Of a stretch of 64,000 nt of DNA, positions 39,251 to 48,919 are shown in pieces. The stretch's first letter is position 1, and the number at the start of each line of letters is the position of its first letter. This DNA is from an uncultured Planctomycetaceae bacterium. GTDB taxonomy: Bacteria > Planctomycetota > Planctomycetia > Pirellulales > UBA1268. The notes under the pieces were generated by a model. The model did no database searches. It was not told where the DNA came from and saw only the letters and a list, made by a program, of their open reading frames with translations. The position numbers and the translations under genes are program-made. The stretch spans positions 1 to 64,000 of the forward strand of contig CAISJI010000148.1 in the NCBI GenBank assembly GCA_903885565.1, read 5' to 3'.

Positions 39251-39649
39251 TCAGCGCGGCTGGCGGGGCCGGGGGTTGTGGGGCTGTTCCATCTTCTCGG
39301 CGCAGCGGATGCACAACGAGGCAAACGGGATCGCCTCCAGCCGTTTCTTGGAGATCACTCCTTCGCACTCTTCGCAGCAGCCATAGGTCTTGCTGCGGAT
39401 GCGCTCGAGGGCCTCCTCCACCATCTCCAGGGTGCCCTCTTCGTTGGCCATCAGGCTCAGCGTGAATTCCTGTTCGTAAGCGTCGGAGCCGATGTCGGCC
39501 ATATGGATCGGCATGTTGGAAAGGCCGCCGTTGGTCTCGGAACGACTATGCCCGAGGGCCACATTGGCCATGGCGCTGACGTCCCCTCTCAGCCGTGACC
39601 GGATCGATTCCAGTGCCGCCTTGAAGACCTTCATTTCTGCCGCTTTCAT
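39251..39649 (-). CDS. DksA/TraR C4-type zinc-finger protein
   Basis: EEALERIRSKTYGCCEECEGVISKKRLEAIPFASLCIRCAEKME; N-terminal coiled-coil. Confidence 0.87.
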   Translation of the reverse strand: MKAAEMKVFKAALESIRSRLRGDVSAMANVALGHSRSETNGGLSNMPIHMADIGSDAYEQEFTLSLMANEEGTLEMVEEALERIRSKTYGCCEECEGVISKKRLEAIPFASLCIRCAEKMEQPHNPRPRQPR

Positions 39650-39923
39650 CCGACCTCCCGCCTTTCACGAGTCTCTTTACCCAACCCACCGCTGTCCGGC
39701 CCCAGCCACATGTGATGGCGGGGTGTGCAGCGGTTCCGTGGCCTCCGTCGGCCGCCAGCCTGCCTCCAACACATCTGCCCCCCATTCTGGCCGAATGGGA
39801 ACGAGCGATCCTGCTGTCGGCAGACCAATGAGGCTACCGTACGTTTTTTGGGCTGTCAAACTGGCAGGCCGTGATAGAGTGAGGGGCCGGCGGGCGATCT
39901 GCAGAAACCACTGTTCTGCCCCC

Positions 39924-40017
39924 CCAACTGGCCGTGGAAAAAGTCCTCCATGCACCTCTGGATTGAAAACAGTCCACTCGGTCGCCCGGTGAAAAGCCAA
40001 GGTTTTCCGCGGTCGCC
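39924..40017 (+). repeat. Element D: full-length dispersed element
   Basis: CCAACTGGCCGTGGAAAAAGTCCTCCATGCACCTCTGGATTGAAAACAGTCCACTCGGTCGCCCGGTGAAAAGCCAAGGTTTTCCGCGGTCGCC; homologous to element C. Confidence 0.8.
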
Positions 40018-40204
40018 GGAGATCGCATCCAGCGATGCTGCGTCTATGCCACAGCCTGCCGGCGGACGGAAAATGTGGTTCAATCGTTGTTGGTTGCCCT
40101 GCTTGCCGGGCGACGGACGATGACCTACCTTTGGGAAAATGAATCGACCCCTTCAGCGGCAGCCAGATTTCTGCCGACATTGAAGTGGATTGAAGGAGTC
40201 TGAC

Positions 40205-41614
40205 TTGGCCGTCGTCGCTCGCACCGATCTCGCTTTCCAGCAGTGCATCTCGCCTGCCTGTGGGGCGACGTTTTCTGTGGACGAGGTCCACACCAGTTGC
40301 CCGGTCTGCGGCAACCTGCTCGATGTGGAATACGACTGGGATCGCCTGCGCCCGCCGACATCGTTTGAGGTGTTTGAGCGGAAGTGGATGCGGCGGAGCG
40401 ATCCGCTGGCCTACAGCGGCGTGTGGCGGTTCCACGAACTCTTCCCCTTCGCGCCCCGGGAATCGGTCGTCACCATCGGTGAGGGGCAAACGCTCCTCTC
40501 GGTATCGGATGGCGTGGGGGCGTTTGTGGGCATGCGGCCCGGCCGCCTCCATTTGCAGTACGAGGGCCTCAATCCCTCCGGATCCTTTAAAGACAACGGG
40601 ATGTCGGCGGCCTTCACCCACGCCCGCATGATCGGAGCCCGCCGGGCCGCCTGTGCCTCAACCGGCAACACCAGCGCATCGCTGGCGGTCTACTGCGCTG
40701 TCACCCGCCTGATGCGCGGCATCATCTTCATTGGGACCGGCAAGATCTCCTATGGCAAGCTCTCGCAGGCGCTCGATTACGGCGCGCTGACGATCCAGAT
40801 CGCCGGCGACTTCGATGACGCCATGGCCCGCGTCAAGGAAGTCTCCGGGAAGCTGGGCATCTACCTCGTCAACAGCGTCAATCCCTTCCGGCTGGAGGGG
40901 CAGAAGTCGATTATGTTCCGGGTGTTGGAATCGCTCGGCTGGGAGGTTCCCGACTGGATCGTCGTCCCCGGCGGTAACCTCGGCAATTCCAGCGCCTTCG
41001 GCAAAGCCTTTGCAGAGCTGCGGAAAATCGGCCTGATCGATCGCGTGCCGCGTCTGGCGGTGATCAACGCAGCGGGAGCCAATACGCTCTACGAGCTCTA
41101 TCACAAGCGGGGGCTGCGGTGGGAAGGTGGCCGGGCCGATCTCGCCCCCGCCTGCCACTACTACGATGAACTCGACCGCGACAGGAAGCGGGCCGACACC
41201 ATTGCCAGCGCCATCGAGATCAACCGGCCGGTCAATCTCAATAAATGCCTCCGCGCCCTGGAAGTGTGCGACGGCGTGGTGCGGGAGGTTTCGGAACAGG
41301 AAATCCTCGATGCCAAGGCCCAGGTGGGGGCTGGTGGGCTGGGCTGCGAGCCGGCCAGCGCCGCCAGCGTGGCTGGGGCGAAGCAATTGGTGGCCGAGGG
41401 GGTGATCGGCCGCGACGAGCGCGTCGTCTGCATCCTCACCGGCCATCAGCTCAAGGATCCAACCGCCACCGTGGCCTACCACACCACCGATCAATCGGTC
41501 TTCAACGAGGTGCTCGGCAGCCGCGGGGTGAGCCGGGCCAGTTTTGCCAACCGATCGGTCAGCGTCGGCAACAGGCTCGATGAGATCGTGCAGGCGATCG
41601 ATCTCTACAGCTAA
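40205..41614 (+). CDS. thrC: Threonine synthase
   Basis: [32 protein letters not shown] zinc ribbon-like N-term; [24 protein letters not shown] (PLP lysine), [36 protein letters not shown] 40205 sits behind AAGGAG. Confidence 0.94.
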   Translation: MAVVARTDLAFQQCISPACGATFSVDEVHTSCPVCGNLLDVEYDWDRLRPPTSFEVFERKWMRRSDPLAYSGVWRFHELFPFAPRESVVTIGEGQTLLSVSDGVGAFVGMRPGRLHLQYEGLNPSGSFKDNGMSAAFTHARMIGARRAACASTGNTSASLAVYCAVTRLMRGIIFIGTGKISYGKLSQALDYGALTIQIAGDFDDAMARVKEVSGKLGIYLVNSVNPFRLEGQKSIMFRVLESLGWEVPDWIVVPGGNLGNSSAFGKAFAELRKIGLIDRVPRLAVINAAGANTLYELYHKRGLRWEGGRADLAPACHYYDELDRDRKRADTIASAIEINRPVNLNKCLRALEVCDGVVREVSEQEILDAKAQVGAGGLGCEPASAASVAGAKQLVAEGVIGRDERVVCILTGHQLKDPTATVAYHTTDQSVFNEVLGSRGVSRASFANRSVSVGNRLDEIVQAIDLYS

Positions 41615-41716
41615 AGTGCGACTGCCGTGGAGCGCGGCTGCGGGGCGGTGAAGATTCTGTCCGCCCAGTGTTGATCGTCCCCGCAGCGATCGGTCTCCCC
41701 AGGAGTTTCTGATTCC

Positions 41717-42538
41717 ATGACAGCTTCTCTTCGGCCCGGATCTCCTCTGCGTTTGGTGGTCCACGGCGCCGCTGGCCGCATGGGGCAGCGGGTTATCGCC
41801 TGTGCCGCCAGCGACACCACCCCTTGGCAACTCGTGGCCGCGATTGAGCGATCGGGACATCCACGCCTGGGTGCCGATGCCGGTGCGCTCGCCGGCCTCG
41901 CGCCGGCCGGCGTGGCAGTGGGGGATGCGTGGCAGTGCCCGGCCGATGTGGCGATCGATTTTTCTCTGCCGGAGGCGGTGGCGGGGTTTGCGGCGGCCTG
42001 TGCCAACTCCCGCCTGCCGTTGGTGGTTGCCACGACCGGTCTGGGGCCACGCGAGATTCTTGCGCTGGAAGCGGCAGCCAAGACGATTCCTGTGCTGCAG
42101 TCACCCAGCATGAGTCTGGCGGTGAATGTGGCGATGGATCTGGTGGCCCGTGCCGGCACGCTCCTGGGGCGCAGTGGTGTGCGGAGTGACGTGGAGATCG
42201 TGGAATGCCACCATCGTCACAAGGAGGATTCTCCCAGTGGCACCGCGCTGAAATTCGGCAGCATCGTGCGCGAGGTGTTGGGGCAGACTCGGGAGGTGCA
42301 TGGCCGGGAAGGACGCCCCGGGGCACGGCCGGCCGACGAGATCGGCTACCACGCTCTCCGTGCCGGCGACAACCCGGGCGAGCACACAATCCTGTTCGGC
42401 ATGGATGGGGAATCGCTCTCCATCAACGTGCGGGCCACCAACCGCGATTGCTATGCGCGTGGGGCGCTGGCTGCTGCGGCATTTCTGGTGGGCCAGCCCG
42501 CCGGGCTCTACTCGATGCGCGATGTTTTGGGATTGTGA
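41717..42538 (+). CDS. dapB: 4-hydroxy-tetrahydrodipicolinate reductase
   Basis: LVVHGAAGRMGQRVIACAA, VAIDFSLPEAV, VVATTGL, EIVECHHRHKEDSPSGTALKFG. Confidence 0.95.
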   Translation: MTASLRPGSPLRLVVHGAAGRMGQRVIACAASDTTPWQLVAAIERSGHPRLGADAGALAGLAPAGVAVGDAWQCPADVAIDFSLPEAVAGFAAACANSRLPLVVATTGLGPREILALEAAAKTIPVLQSPSMSLAVNVAMDLVARAGTLLGRSGVRSDVEIVECHHRHKEDSPSGTALKFGSIVREVLGQTREVHGREGRPGARPADEIGYHALRAGDNPGEHTILFGMDGESLSINVRATNRDCYARGALAAAAFLVGQPAGLYSMRDVLGL

Positions 42539-43830
42539 GCGGCGCCCGCCCGCGCCACCAGCCACCAGCCGGCCACCAGCGGCACGAGAATCGCCACCAG
42601 CCCCAGTCGCGGCAGGCCAGAGATGGCGTACGCTGCCCCAAACAGAAGACTGCTCACGCAGCCGGCGAGCTTGGAGCCGACCTGCAGCAGGCCAAACACG
42701 CTGCCGGAATTGCCCGGCGGAGTGAGCACCGCCACGCTCGCCCGCAGCACGCTTTGCACGCCTCCCAGCACCAGTGCCAACAGCACCGCCAGAGCGGTGA
42801 GGTGGGCCTCGGTGCGCACCGCCAAGGCCAGCAGCAGCACTGCCGTCCATCCGGCCAGGCAGAGGGTGAGTGCCGCCGTCCGCCCCACCCGCTGCGAGAT
42901 CCAGCCCACGGCCAGAGCTCCCGGCAGGGCCACCATCTGCACCAGCAACACCAGCCGCACTAAAGCGGCGGCGTCGAGGTGAAATTCTTCCAGTGCCACG
43001 CTCGAAAATTGGCTGATCGCCGTCTGCACGGCGCCCAGAATCACCATCGATCCCAGCAGCACTGAGCCGAGTCGGCGCGATTCAAGCGCCGGTCCAGGAA
43101 CCAGCAGGCTGCGCGCCAGCGAGGCCAGCGACTGGGTCGTCGGGGCCGCGGTGGCAGCCGGCTGGGGCGTGTCGCTGCGGCGGCAGATGGCTGGCAGCGA
43201 GAAGGCCAGCCACCAGATGCCGACAAAGGCGCAGGAGGCCTGCAGGGCGCCGGGGGTTGAGAGCCCGAGGCGCTCGCGGGCGGCCACGATGCTGGTGGCT
43301 GCCAGCAGCGCCAGGGCCCCGCCGGCATAGCCGGCGGCAAACCCCGTCGCCGAGAGCCGGTCGGGATCGCGCCCCTGCGCCACCTCTGGCAGCAGGCTGC
43401 CGGTGAAGATCGCCGACAGATCGAATCCCACCATCGCCGCCACCACCAGCAGTGCCACCGCCAGTTGGGACGTGGGAGGAATCACTCCCAGCAGAACGCA
43501 GGCCCCGCTGCCGAGCAGGACACTCATCAGGAGCGACGTCCGCAGCGACCGGTGGCGATCGGCCCAGGCCGCCCAGAGGGGCGCCACGAGGGCGGTGACG
43601 AGCATCGCGAAGGCGAGTGTCCAAGCCCATATGACCCCGCCCGGCAGGCCCAAGGGATTGGTTGCGAAGACGACCCGCTCGAAATAGGCGACCAGCAGCG
43701 TGATCGAGAGCGTGGAGAAGGCACTGCCAGCCCAGTCGAGCAGCACCCAGGCGACCACGCCCTGCCAGGGAGAGCGAGTCGCTGCCGGCGTGGCTGTGAC
43801 TGCCGGCGGCATATTCGGTTTGGATGTCAT
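42508..43830 (-). CDS. MFS transporter (UMF1-like)
   Basis: About 12 hydrophobic helices; WVLLDWAGSAFSTLSITLLVAYFERVVF N-terminus and LLPEVAQGRDPDRLSATGFAAGYAGGALAL typical of the UMF1 group. Confidence 0.85.
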   Translation of the reverse strand: MTSKPNMPPAVTATPAATRSPWQGVVAWVLLDWAGSAFSTLSITLLVAYFERVVFATNPLGLPGGVIWAWTLAFAMLVTALVAPLWAAWADRHRSLRTSLLMSVLLGSGACVLLGVIPPTSQLAVALLVVAAMVGFDLSAIFTGSLLPEVAQGRDPDRLSATGFAAGYAGGALALLAATSIVAARERLGLSTPGALQASCAFVGIWWLAFSLPAICRRSDTPQPAATAAPTTQSLASLARSLLVPGPALESRRLGSVLLGSMVILGAVQTAISQFSSVALEEFHLDAAALVRLVLLVQMVALPGALAVGWISQRVGRTAALTLCLAGWTAVLLLALAVRTEAHLTALAVLLALVLGGVQSVLRASVAVLTPPGNSGSVFGLLQVGSKLAGCVSSLLFGAAYAISGLPRLGLVAILVPLVAGWWLVARAGAAHNPKTSRIE

Positions 43831-44043
43831 ATCTGGAATTGCCTGCTGACTGGCTCCGCCAGACGCCTCTATCGGGAGTGTCTCGCGGAGAGAAACGCTC
43901 CCACCCGACCGAGTGCCCAGCCGATACCATATCAGCATCAGCAACAGCCTGCGGAGCAGGCGGCGAACCATGGCCGCGGGATTCCCACCTCCGGATGTGG
44001 AACGCAAAAGCAGCGAATCGGTTGGAAGTGATGGCGGGAGGAG

Positions 44044-44739
44044 TTGATCGTGGCGAATTCCCAGGCGCAGACGTTTTCTCCCGGGCCGGCTCCCGACTCG
44101 GTGCGTGCCGCCGACGGGCGGATCATCCGGGCCCCTGCCGATTGGGCGCTCATTGCGCCCGGTGATGCAGCCCTCACGCGCCGGGTGAAGGCGGCTGGTG
44201 ATCATTGGGTAGTGGCGGAAAAAAAGGGGCGGCGGGTCTTTTCCCGGGGGGTGTGGGCTCCAGCGGCCACGATATTCCACGTCCGGGCGGCCCTCGAAGT
44301 GGAGCGGGCGACGGAGTCGTTTGCGAAGAAGCGGGCCTCGTCAGCCCGCCGCCGGCAGCAGGTGCAGGCCACCTATGTGGAAGACTTCACCGCGGCGGTG
44401 GTCTCGTTTCTCAATTTTCATCCCGACTATGCGACGCTTGCCCAGCGGATGGCTGGTTTGGTGTCTGATCGGGCCACTCCGGTTGGCAGCGGCACGGTGG
44501 CCCGCACGCAGCGCATCCCGGTGGAACGCCGCGCCGAGGCGGCCGTGATTGCCTGGCTGCGGCACCAGACAACCGGCTACGACTCGATGGTGATCCCCCG
44601 GGTGAAGGGGCAACGCCGTGAGGTGCGGCGGTTGCTGGCGAGGCGGTCGCAGGAATTGCTCGCCCGCTACCGCCGGGGCGAGGCTCTCAGCCCGGGCTGC
44701 CCTTTGCAGCAGGCGCTGGCCGGGGATGCCGGGAAGTGA
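44044..44739 (+). CDS. DUF2293 domain protein
   Basis: TYVEDFTAAVVSFLNFHPDYATLAQRMAGLVSDRATPVGSGTVARTQRIPVERRAEAAVIAWLRHQTTGYDSMVIPRVKGQRREVRRLLARRS. Confidence 0.82.
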   Translation: MIVANSQAQTFSPGPAPDSVRAADGRIIRAPADWALIAPGDAALTRRVKAAGDHWVVAEKKGRRVFSRGVWAPAATIFHVRAALEVERATESFAKKRASSARRRQQVQATYVEDFTAAVVSFLNFHPDYATLAQRMAGLVSDRATPVGSGTVARTQRIPVERRAEAAVIAWLRHQTTGYDSMVIPRVKGQRREVRRLLARRSQELLARYRRGEALSPGCPLQQALAGDAGK

Positions 44740-44755
44740 CGGGGGCCGAATCGCC

Positions 44756-46129
44756 TCACCAACCCCTGCGCCGGGCATGCTCCAGCCATTGGCCCCAAGC
44801 CCCCGGGCCAAGGGGATTCCGGCCGGCACGAAAGCCCCCCACGGCGAAACGCTCGAGTGTGGCGAGGGCCTCGTCGGTCTGGCAGTGCATCAGCGAGACG
44901 GCCACGTGGGGGGGCAGACGGTCTACCAGCACGAGGGCCTCCATGGCCGACTCAGCATTGGAAACGCCCTGCTGAAAATCTGGATTACGGGCCAGCAGGG
45001 CCAGGCGGATGGCCGCCACAATGGCTGGCAGTTCGGGGTCTTCGGCGGGCATGACTGCCGCCAGCGCCGCCAGCGCCCGCACCATGATGTAGTGGTAGGC
45101 AGGCCGCGCGTTGTGGGGATCGGCCCAGCGGCCAGCCCGCGGCCCGGAAGTCAGCTGGCCTGGCAGAACTCCGAGACGGGCCTTGGTGACGGCCAGAGCG
45201 AGGTATTTCGGATTGCCGGTGAGGCGATGCACTTCAGCCAGAAGATAGACACTGAAGCTGTTGTAATTCCAGTTGGGAACCAGAGGCCTGGTGGCCGCCC
45301 AGTCTGCGGCAGCGATGGCTGCCTGCCGGTAGGAGTTGTCGCCGGTCGCTTCATGCAGATGGATCAGGGCCACGCCACCCAGGCCGTTGTCAAACTGCAG
45401 CCCGCCGTCGAGGGCGTCGTCGATCAACCAGCCGCTGCGCATCATGGGAGCCAGCCGGCCATCCTTTTCTGCGCGCTTGAGGACCTGCTCGCTGGCGGCA
45501 AAGGCTGGGCTCGTTCCGCCGCGCACGGCAGGAAACGGCACGACACCGGTGCCCGCCTGATTTTGTGCCCAGATCAGAAAATCACCTGCGTCTCGCGCCA
45601 TGGCAAGCAGTTGATCAGCGCGGTCCGGGATTCCCTTCCGCGCCGCCAGGCACCCTTCAATCACCCCTGCCGGTTCACGCAGCGGACGCTTGAGCGTCGT
45701 CGGATCAAGACCGATGGACCACCATTTCCGACGCTCGATCAGGCGGATCGAAGCGTCGTATGCCCGCGGAAATTCTTCCGGTCGCAGGGGGAGAACGGCG
45801 GCGGGAACAGGCTCGTCGGTGTCGGGGACCTCCGGCACACCAGCCTGATCTCCCAGCAGTTCGCCGAGCTTCGCCACGGCTTGGCGGATGGCCTCCTCGT
45901 CTGCCGCGCGCAAAGCGATGGCGAGACGGTCTTGCAGGGGCTCAAGACCTGCTGAGAGGGAATGGCTTTCCGCCACGACCGTGGCCAGTTCCTGAGCCGC
46001 TCCCGGCGCCGGGGGCTGAGCCAGCCAAACGCTCCCCATGGCCGTCCCGAGCCACAGCATCTGCCAGCCGCGCCGTCGCCAGCGGCGGCCGGGACGCCAG
46101 GGGGGAGCATTTGGGCCCAGATGCGGCAT
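44756..46129 (-). CDS. Hypothetical exported protein, alpha/alpha-barrel-like
   Basis: 457 aa; signal-like N-terminus; helical-hairpin pattern with NGLGGVALIHLHEATGDNSYRQAAIAAADWA and NYNSFSVYLLAEVHRLTGNPKYLALAVTKA. Confidence 0.6.
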   Translation of the reverse strand: MPHLGPNAPPWRPGRRWRRRGWQMLWLGTAMGSVWLAQPPAPGAAQELATVVAESHSLSAGLEPLQDRLAIALRAADEEAIRQAVAKLGELLGDQAGVPEVPDTDEPVPAAVLPLRPEEFPRAYDASIRLIERRKWWSIGLDPTTLKRPLREPAGVIEGCLAARKGIPDRADQLLAMARDAGDFLIWAQNQAGTGVVPFPAVRGGTSPAFAASEQVLKRAEKDGRLAPMMRSGWLIDDALDGGLQFDNGLGGVALIHLHEATGDNSYRQAAIAAADWAATRPLVPNWNYNSFSVYLLAEVHRLTGNPKYLALAVTKARLGVLPGQLTSGPRAGRWADPHNARPAYHYIMVRALAALAAVMPAEDPELPAIVAAIRLALLARNPDFQQGVSNAESAMEALVLVDRLPPHVAVSLMHCQTDEALATLERFAVGGFRAGRNPLGPGAWGQWLEHARRRGW

Positions 46130-46403
46130 GCCTCACCCCCCAGGAAAGCGGCGAAACAACAGTGGCAAGTGCCAGTCGCCGCTGTGGGCTGGCCGGTTGT
46201 GCTGGGCGGAATCGGCGGAGGCTGCGCCAGTTTCTGCAGCCCCGCCTGTCGGGAAGCATGATAGCAAGCTGTGGCAAACAGAGCCCGCTACCAGATGCGT
46301 CGGCAGGCCTACGCCGCCTCCGATCGACAAAAGTCCCGTTCCAGATTGTTTCCACGGTTCGCTACCATCACTTTTTTTCGCTCCGGGGGGATTCCGCTTC
46401 GCC

Positions 46404-48605
46404 ATGACACAGTCATCATTGCTTGAGATCTGCCAGCGTCGCGCGTTTTCAGGCCCCAACCGGTGGGCGGGCATGCCCATGTTTGAAGCCCTCGTCGACC
46501 CGGGCCCCTGGGGTGGGGTCAGGCTGGCGGCAAACCCCGCGGTGGCCAGCCGGCTGCAGACGCTGCAGGAGTCGCTGGCAGCCATTCCCTACGAACTCTC
46601 GGTAGAACTTTCCGCAGCCGGACTGCAACTCCCCGCCGGCCCGACGCTCGGTGGCCTGCTTGAGAGCGATGCTCCTCTGGGGGCGGTGATGGAATGGCTC
46701 CTGCGTTCACTCCTCACGGCCGCCGGCACCCCGCCACGCGTCACCCGATGGGTGGAGGAGCCTGGCGCGGGGAGATTCTGGCTGGCGGTGGAGTCTGAAG
46801 AAGAGGCTCTGGCCAATGCCTGCCTGGAGACCGCCCGCCGGTGGCTGGGCAGTTGTCTCAATCCGGCCGCCGTCCCGGCTCCGGATTGTGCAGCAGACCT
46901 CCGGGCACTCGTCGACGTCGCCGATACGGTTCGTCTGGGGCCCAGCACGCGGGCCATTGTGCGGGCGGCGGTTGCCCGCGGCATTCCCACCCGCCGCGTC
47001 GGCTCCCAGAGCCTTGTGCAGCTGGGAGAGGGCGTCTGCAGACGCCGCATCTGGACTGCCGAAACAGACGCCACTGGAACGATCGCCGAGGCGATCGCCC
47101 AAGACAAGGAGATGACGCGCCGGCTCTTGCGGCAGGTGGGCGTGCCGGTGCCTCAGGGCTGCGCCGCGGCGACTGTCGAGGAAGCCAGCGCGGCGGCGGC
47201 GGCGCTGGGCTATCCAGTGGTGGTCAAGCCGCGCGACGCCAATCATGGCCGCGGCATATCCTTCGGCGTCCGCAACGAACAGGAAGTGCGGGAGGCATTT
47301 GCCCTCGCCGTGCGGGAAAACCATACCCCCTCCGGCGGCGCCATTATTGAGCAGTTTGCCCAGGGGGTGGCGCACCGCGTGTTGGTGGTGGGGGATCGGG
47401 TGGTGGCGGCCGCCCGCGGCCAGCACGACACCGTCGAGGGGGATGGCAAGCGCACCATCGCCGCGCTGGTGGAGGCCGCCAACAATGACCCGCTGCGCGG
47501 CGAAAACTACACCGATCTGTTGGGGGTGATGAAGCTCGATGAGGTGGCCATCAGCCTGCTCAAACGGCATGGCCTCGCCCCCGACTCGGTGCCGCGAACG
47601 GGGCAGCGGGTGGTGATCAAGGTCAATGGCGATCTGACAACCGATGAGACTGATGAGGTGCATCCGGAAGTGGCCCAGAGCATGGTGCTCGCCGCCCAGG
47701 CCATCGGCCTCGACATCGCCGGCATCGATCTGGTGGCGGAGGACATCAGCCGGCCGCTGGAAGGGCAACGGGGCATGGTGATCGAGGTGAATGCCGGACC
47801 TGGCATGTTCATGCACATCGCTCCGCTCCATGGCCGGCCGCGACCTGTGGGGGAGGCGATTGTTTCACTCATGTTTCCCCCCCACTCGCACGGCCGCATT
47901 CCGATCCATGCGGTGGCGGATGGCCCGGCTGCTGAGGCGATCGCCAGAGGCCTTGCGCAGATCCTCCGCCGGCAGGGCTGCCGAGCCGGCCTGGCCACCG
48001 TCGAGGGTATCGATATCGATGGGCAGGTCCCCTACCCTTTTTCCGGCGGCGATTCCGAGCGGATGCTGGCAGTTTTGACGCATCCGCACGCCGAAGCGGC
48101 GGTGGTGGTCAGTCGGGGGGCAGACAGGCTGGCCCATGGGCTGGGCGTACCGCGCTGCGATGTGGCGGTGCTAGCGGATCACTTCCCGGCCGCGGCTGAC
48201 CCCGCGTCGGGCTCGATCGATCCGGCGACGATGACGCTCCTCCATGCTCTCGGCGACCGGGGCATGGCTGTGGTGGCGGCCGGGGCCGCAGGGGCAGAAC
48301 AGGTGATCTCCCAACTGTCCATCTGCCAGGCAGGAGATGGGCAGAGCCTGCCGGCGAAGCACCGCGTTGTGGTTGTGGGAGAGGCGGAGAATCCGCTCCT
48401 GTTGGCCCATCGGAGGGCTGGCGGGCCGACCGTAACCAGAGCAGGGGCACGGGTTTTGCTGGCTCAGGGCGCCGCGGAGACAGCCCTCGATCTGCCGGGG
48501 CTCGGGACGGGGGCGGCCGGTGGAAGCCCGGAGCCGCTGCTGCTGGCCGTGGCCGCCGCTTGGGCCGGGGGATATTCGCCGACCCAACTGCAGAATATGG
48601 GTTAG
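46404..48605 (+). CDS. Cyanophycin synthetase-like protein (ATP-grasp active, Mur-ligase half degenerate)
   Basis: LGPSTRAIVRAAVARGIPTRRVGSQSLVQLGEGVCRRRIWTAETDATGTIAEAIAQDKEMTRRLLRQVGVPVPQG, VVVKPRDANHGRGISFGV, GLDIAGIDLVAEDI, VIEVNAGPGMFMHIAPLHG, then GRIPIHAVADGPAAEAIARG where CphA1 has AVTGTNGKTTT. Confidence 0.9.
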   Translation: MTQSSLLEICQRRAFSGPNRWAGMPMFEALVDPGPWGGVRLAANPAVASRLQTLQESLAAIPYELSVELSAAGLQLPAGPTLGGLLESDAPLGAVMEWLLRSLLTAAGTPPRVTRWVEEPGAGRFWLAVESEEEALANACLETARRWLGSCLNPAAVPAPDCAADLRALVDVADTVRLGPSTRAIVRAAVARGIPTRRVGSQSLVQLGEGVCRRRIWTAETDATGTIAEAIAQDKEMTRRLLRQVGVPVPQGCAAATVEEASAAAAALGYPVVVKPRDANHGRGISFGVRNEQEVREAFALAVRENHTPSGGAIIEQFAQGVAHRVLVVGDRVVAAARGQHDTVEGDGKRTIAALVEAANNDPLRGENYTDLLGVMKLDEVAISLLKRHGLAPDSVPRTGQRVVIKVNGDLTTDETDEVHPEVAQSMVLAAQAIGLDIAGIDLVAEDISRPLEGQRGMVIEVNAGPGMFMHIAPLHGRPRPVGEAIVSLMFPPHSHGRIPIHAVADGPAAEAIARGLAQILRRQGCRAGLATVEGIDIDGQVPYPFSGGDSERMLAVLTHPHAEAAVVVSRGADRLAHGLGVPRCDVAVLADHFPAAADPASGSIDPATMTLLHALGDRGMAVVAAGAAGAEQVISQLSICQAGDGQSLPAKHRVVVVGEAENPLLLAHRRAGGPTVTRAGARVLLAQGAAETALDLPGLGTGAAGGSPEPLLLAVAAAWAGGYSPTQLQNMG

Positions 48606-48700
48606 GCCGTGGCCAACGCCGGGCGATCTTTTTTTCCAGTCGAGCGTTGCCCCAGCGAAACTTCCTTCCTTACTATTCGTTAAAGCTCAAAGAGGAGGGT

Positions 48701-48868
48701 ATGGCGCGGAGGGGATCGAGAGCTTGGCAGGGCAGCCCCATGGTGTTCCTGCGTCCCCGATCTCTCCGAGGATGGGCTGCTGCTGTTTCTGGAACCGCTC
48801 TGAGCCCGGCGGCGGGTGGCAGGCATGAGGCCGAAATGCTGGAACTGGCGGTATCCCCGCCGGATTGA
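48701..48868 (+). CDS. Possible 55-aa small protein
   Basis: ATG at 48701 preceded by AAAGAGGAGGGT (strong Shine-Dalgarno): MARRGSRAWQGSPMVFLRPRSLRGWAAAVSGTALSPAAGGRHEAEMLELAVSPPD. No homology assessed. Confidence 0.3.
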   Translation: MARRGSRAWQGSPMVFLRPRSLRGWAAAVSGTALSPAAGGRHEAEMLELAVSPPD

Positions 48869-48919
48869 TGGTCGGGACGCTGTTCCTGTTCCTTCTCCCA
48901 CAACCTCAGCAGGTGAATC

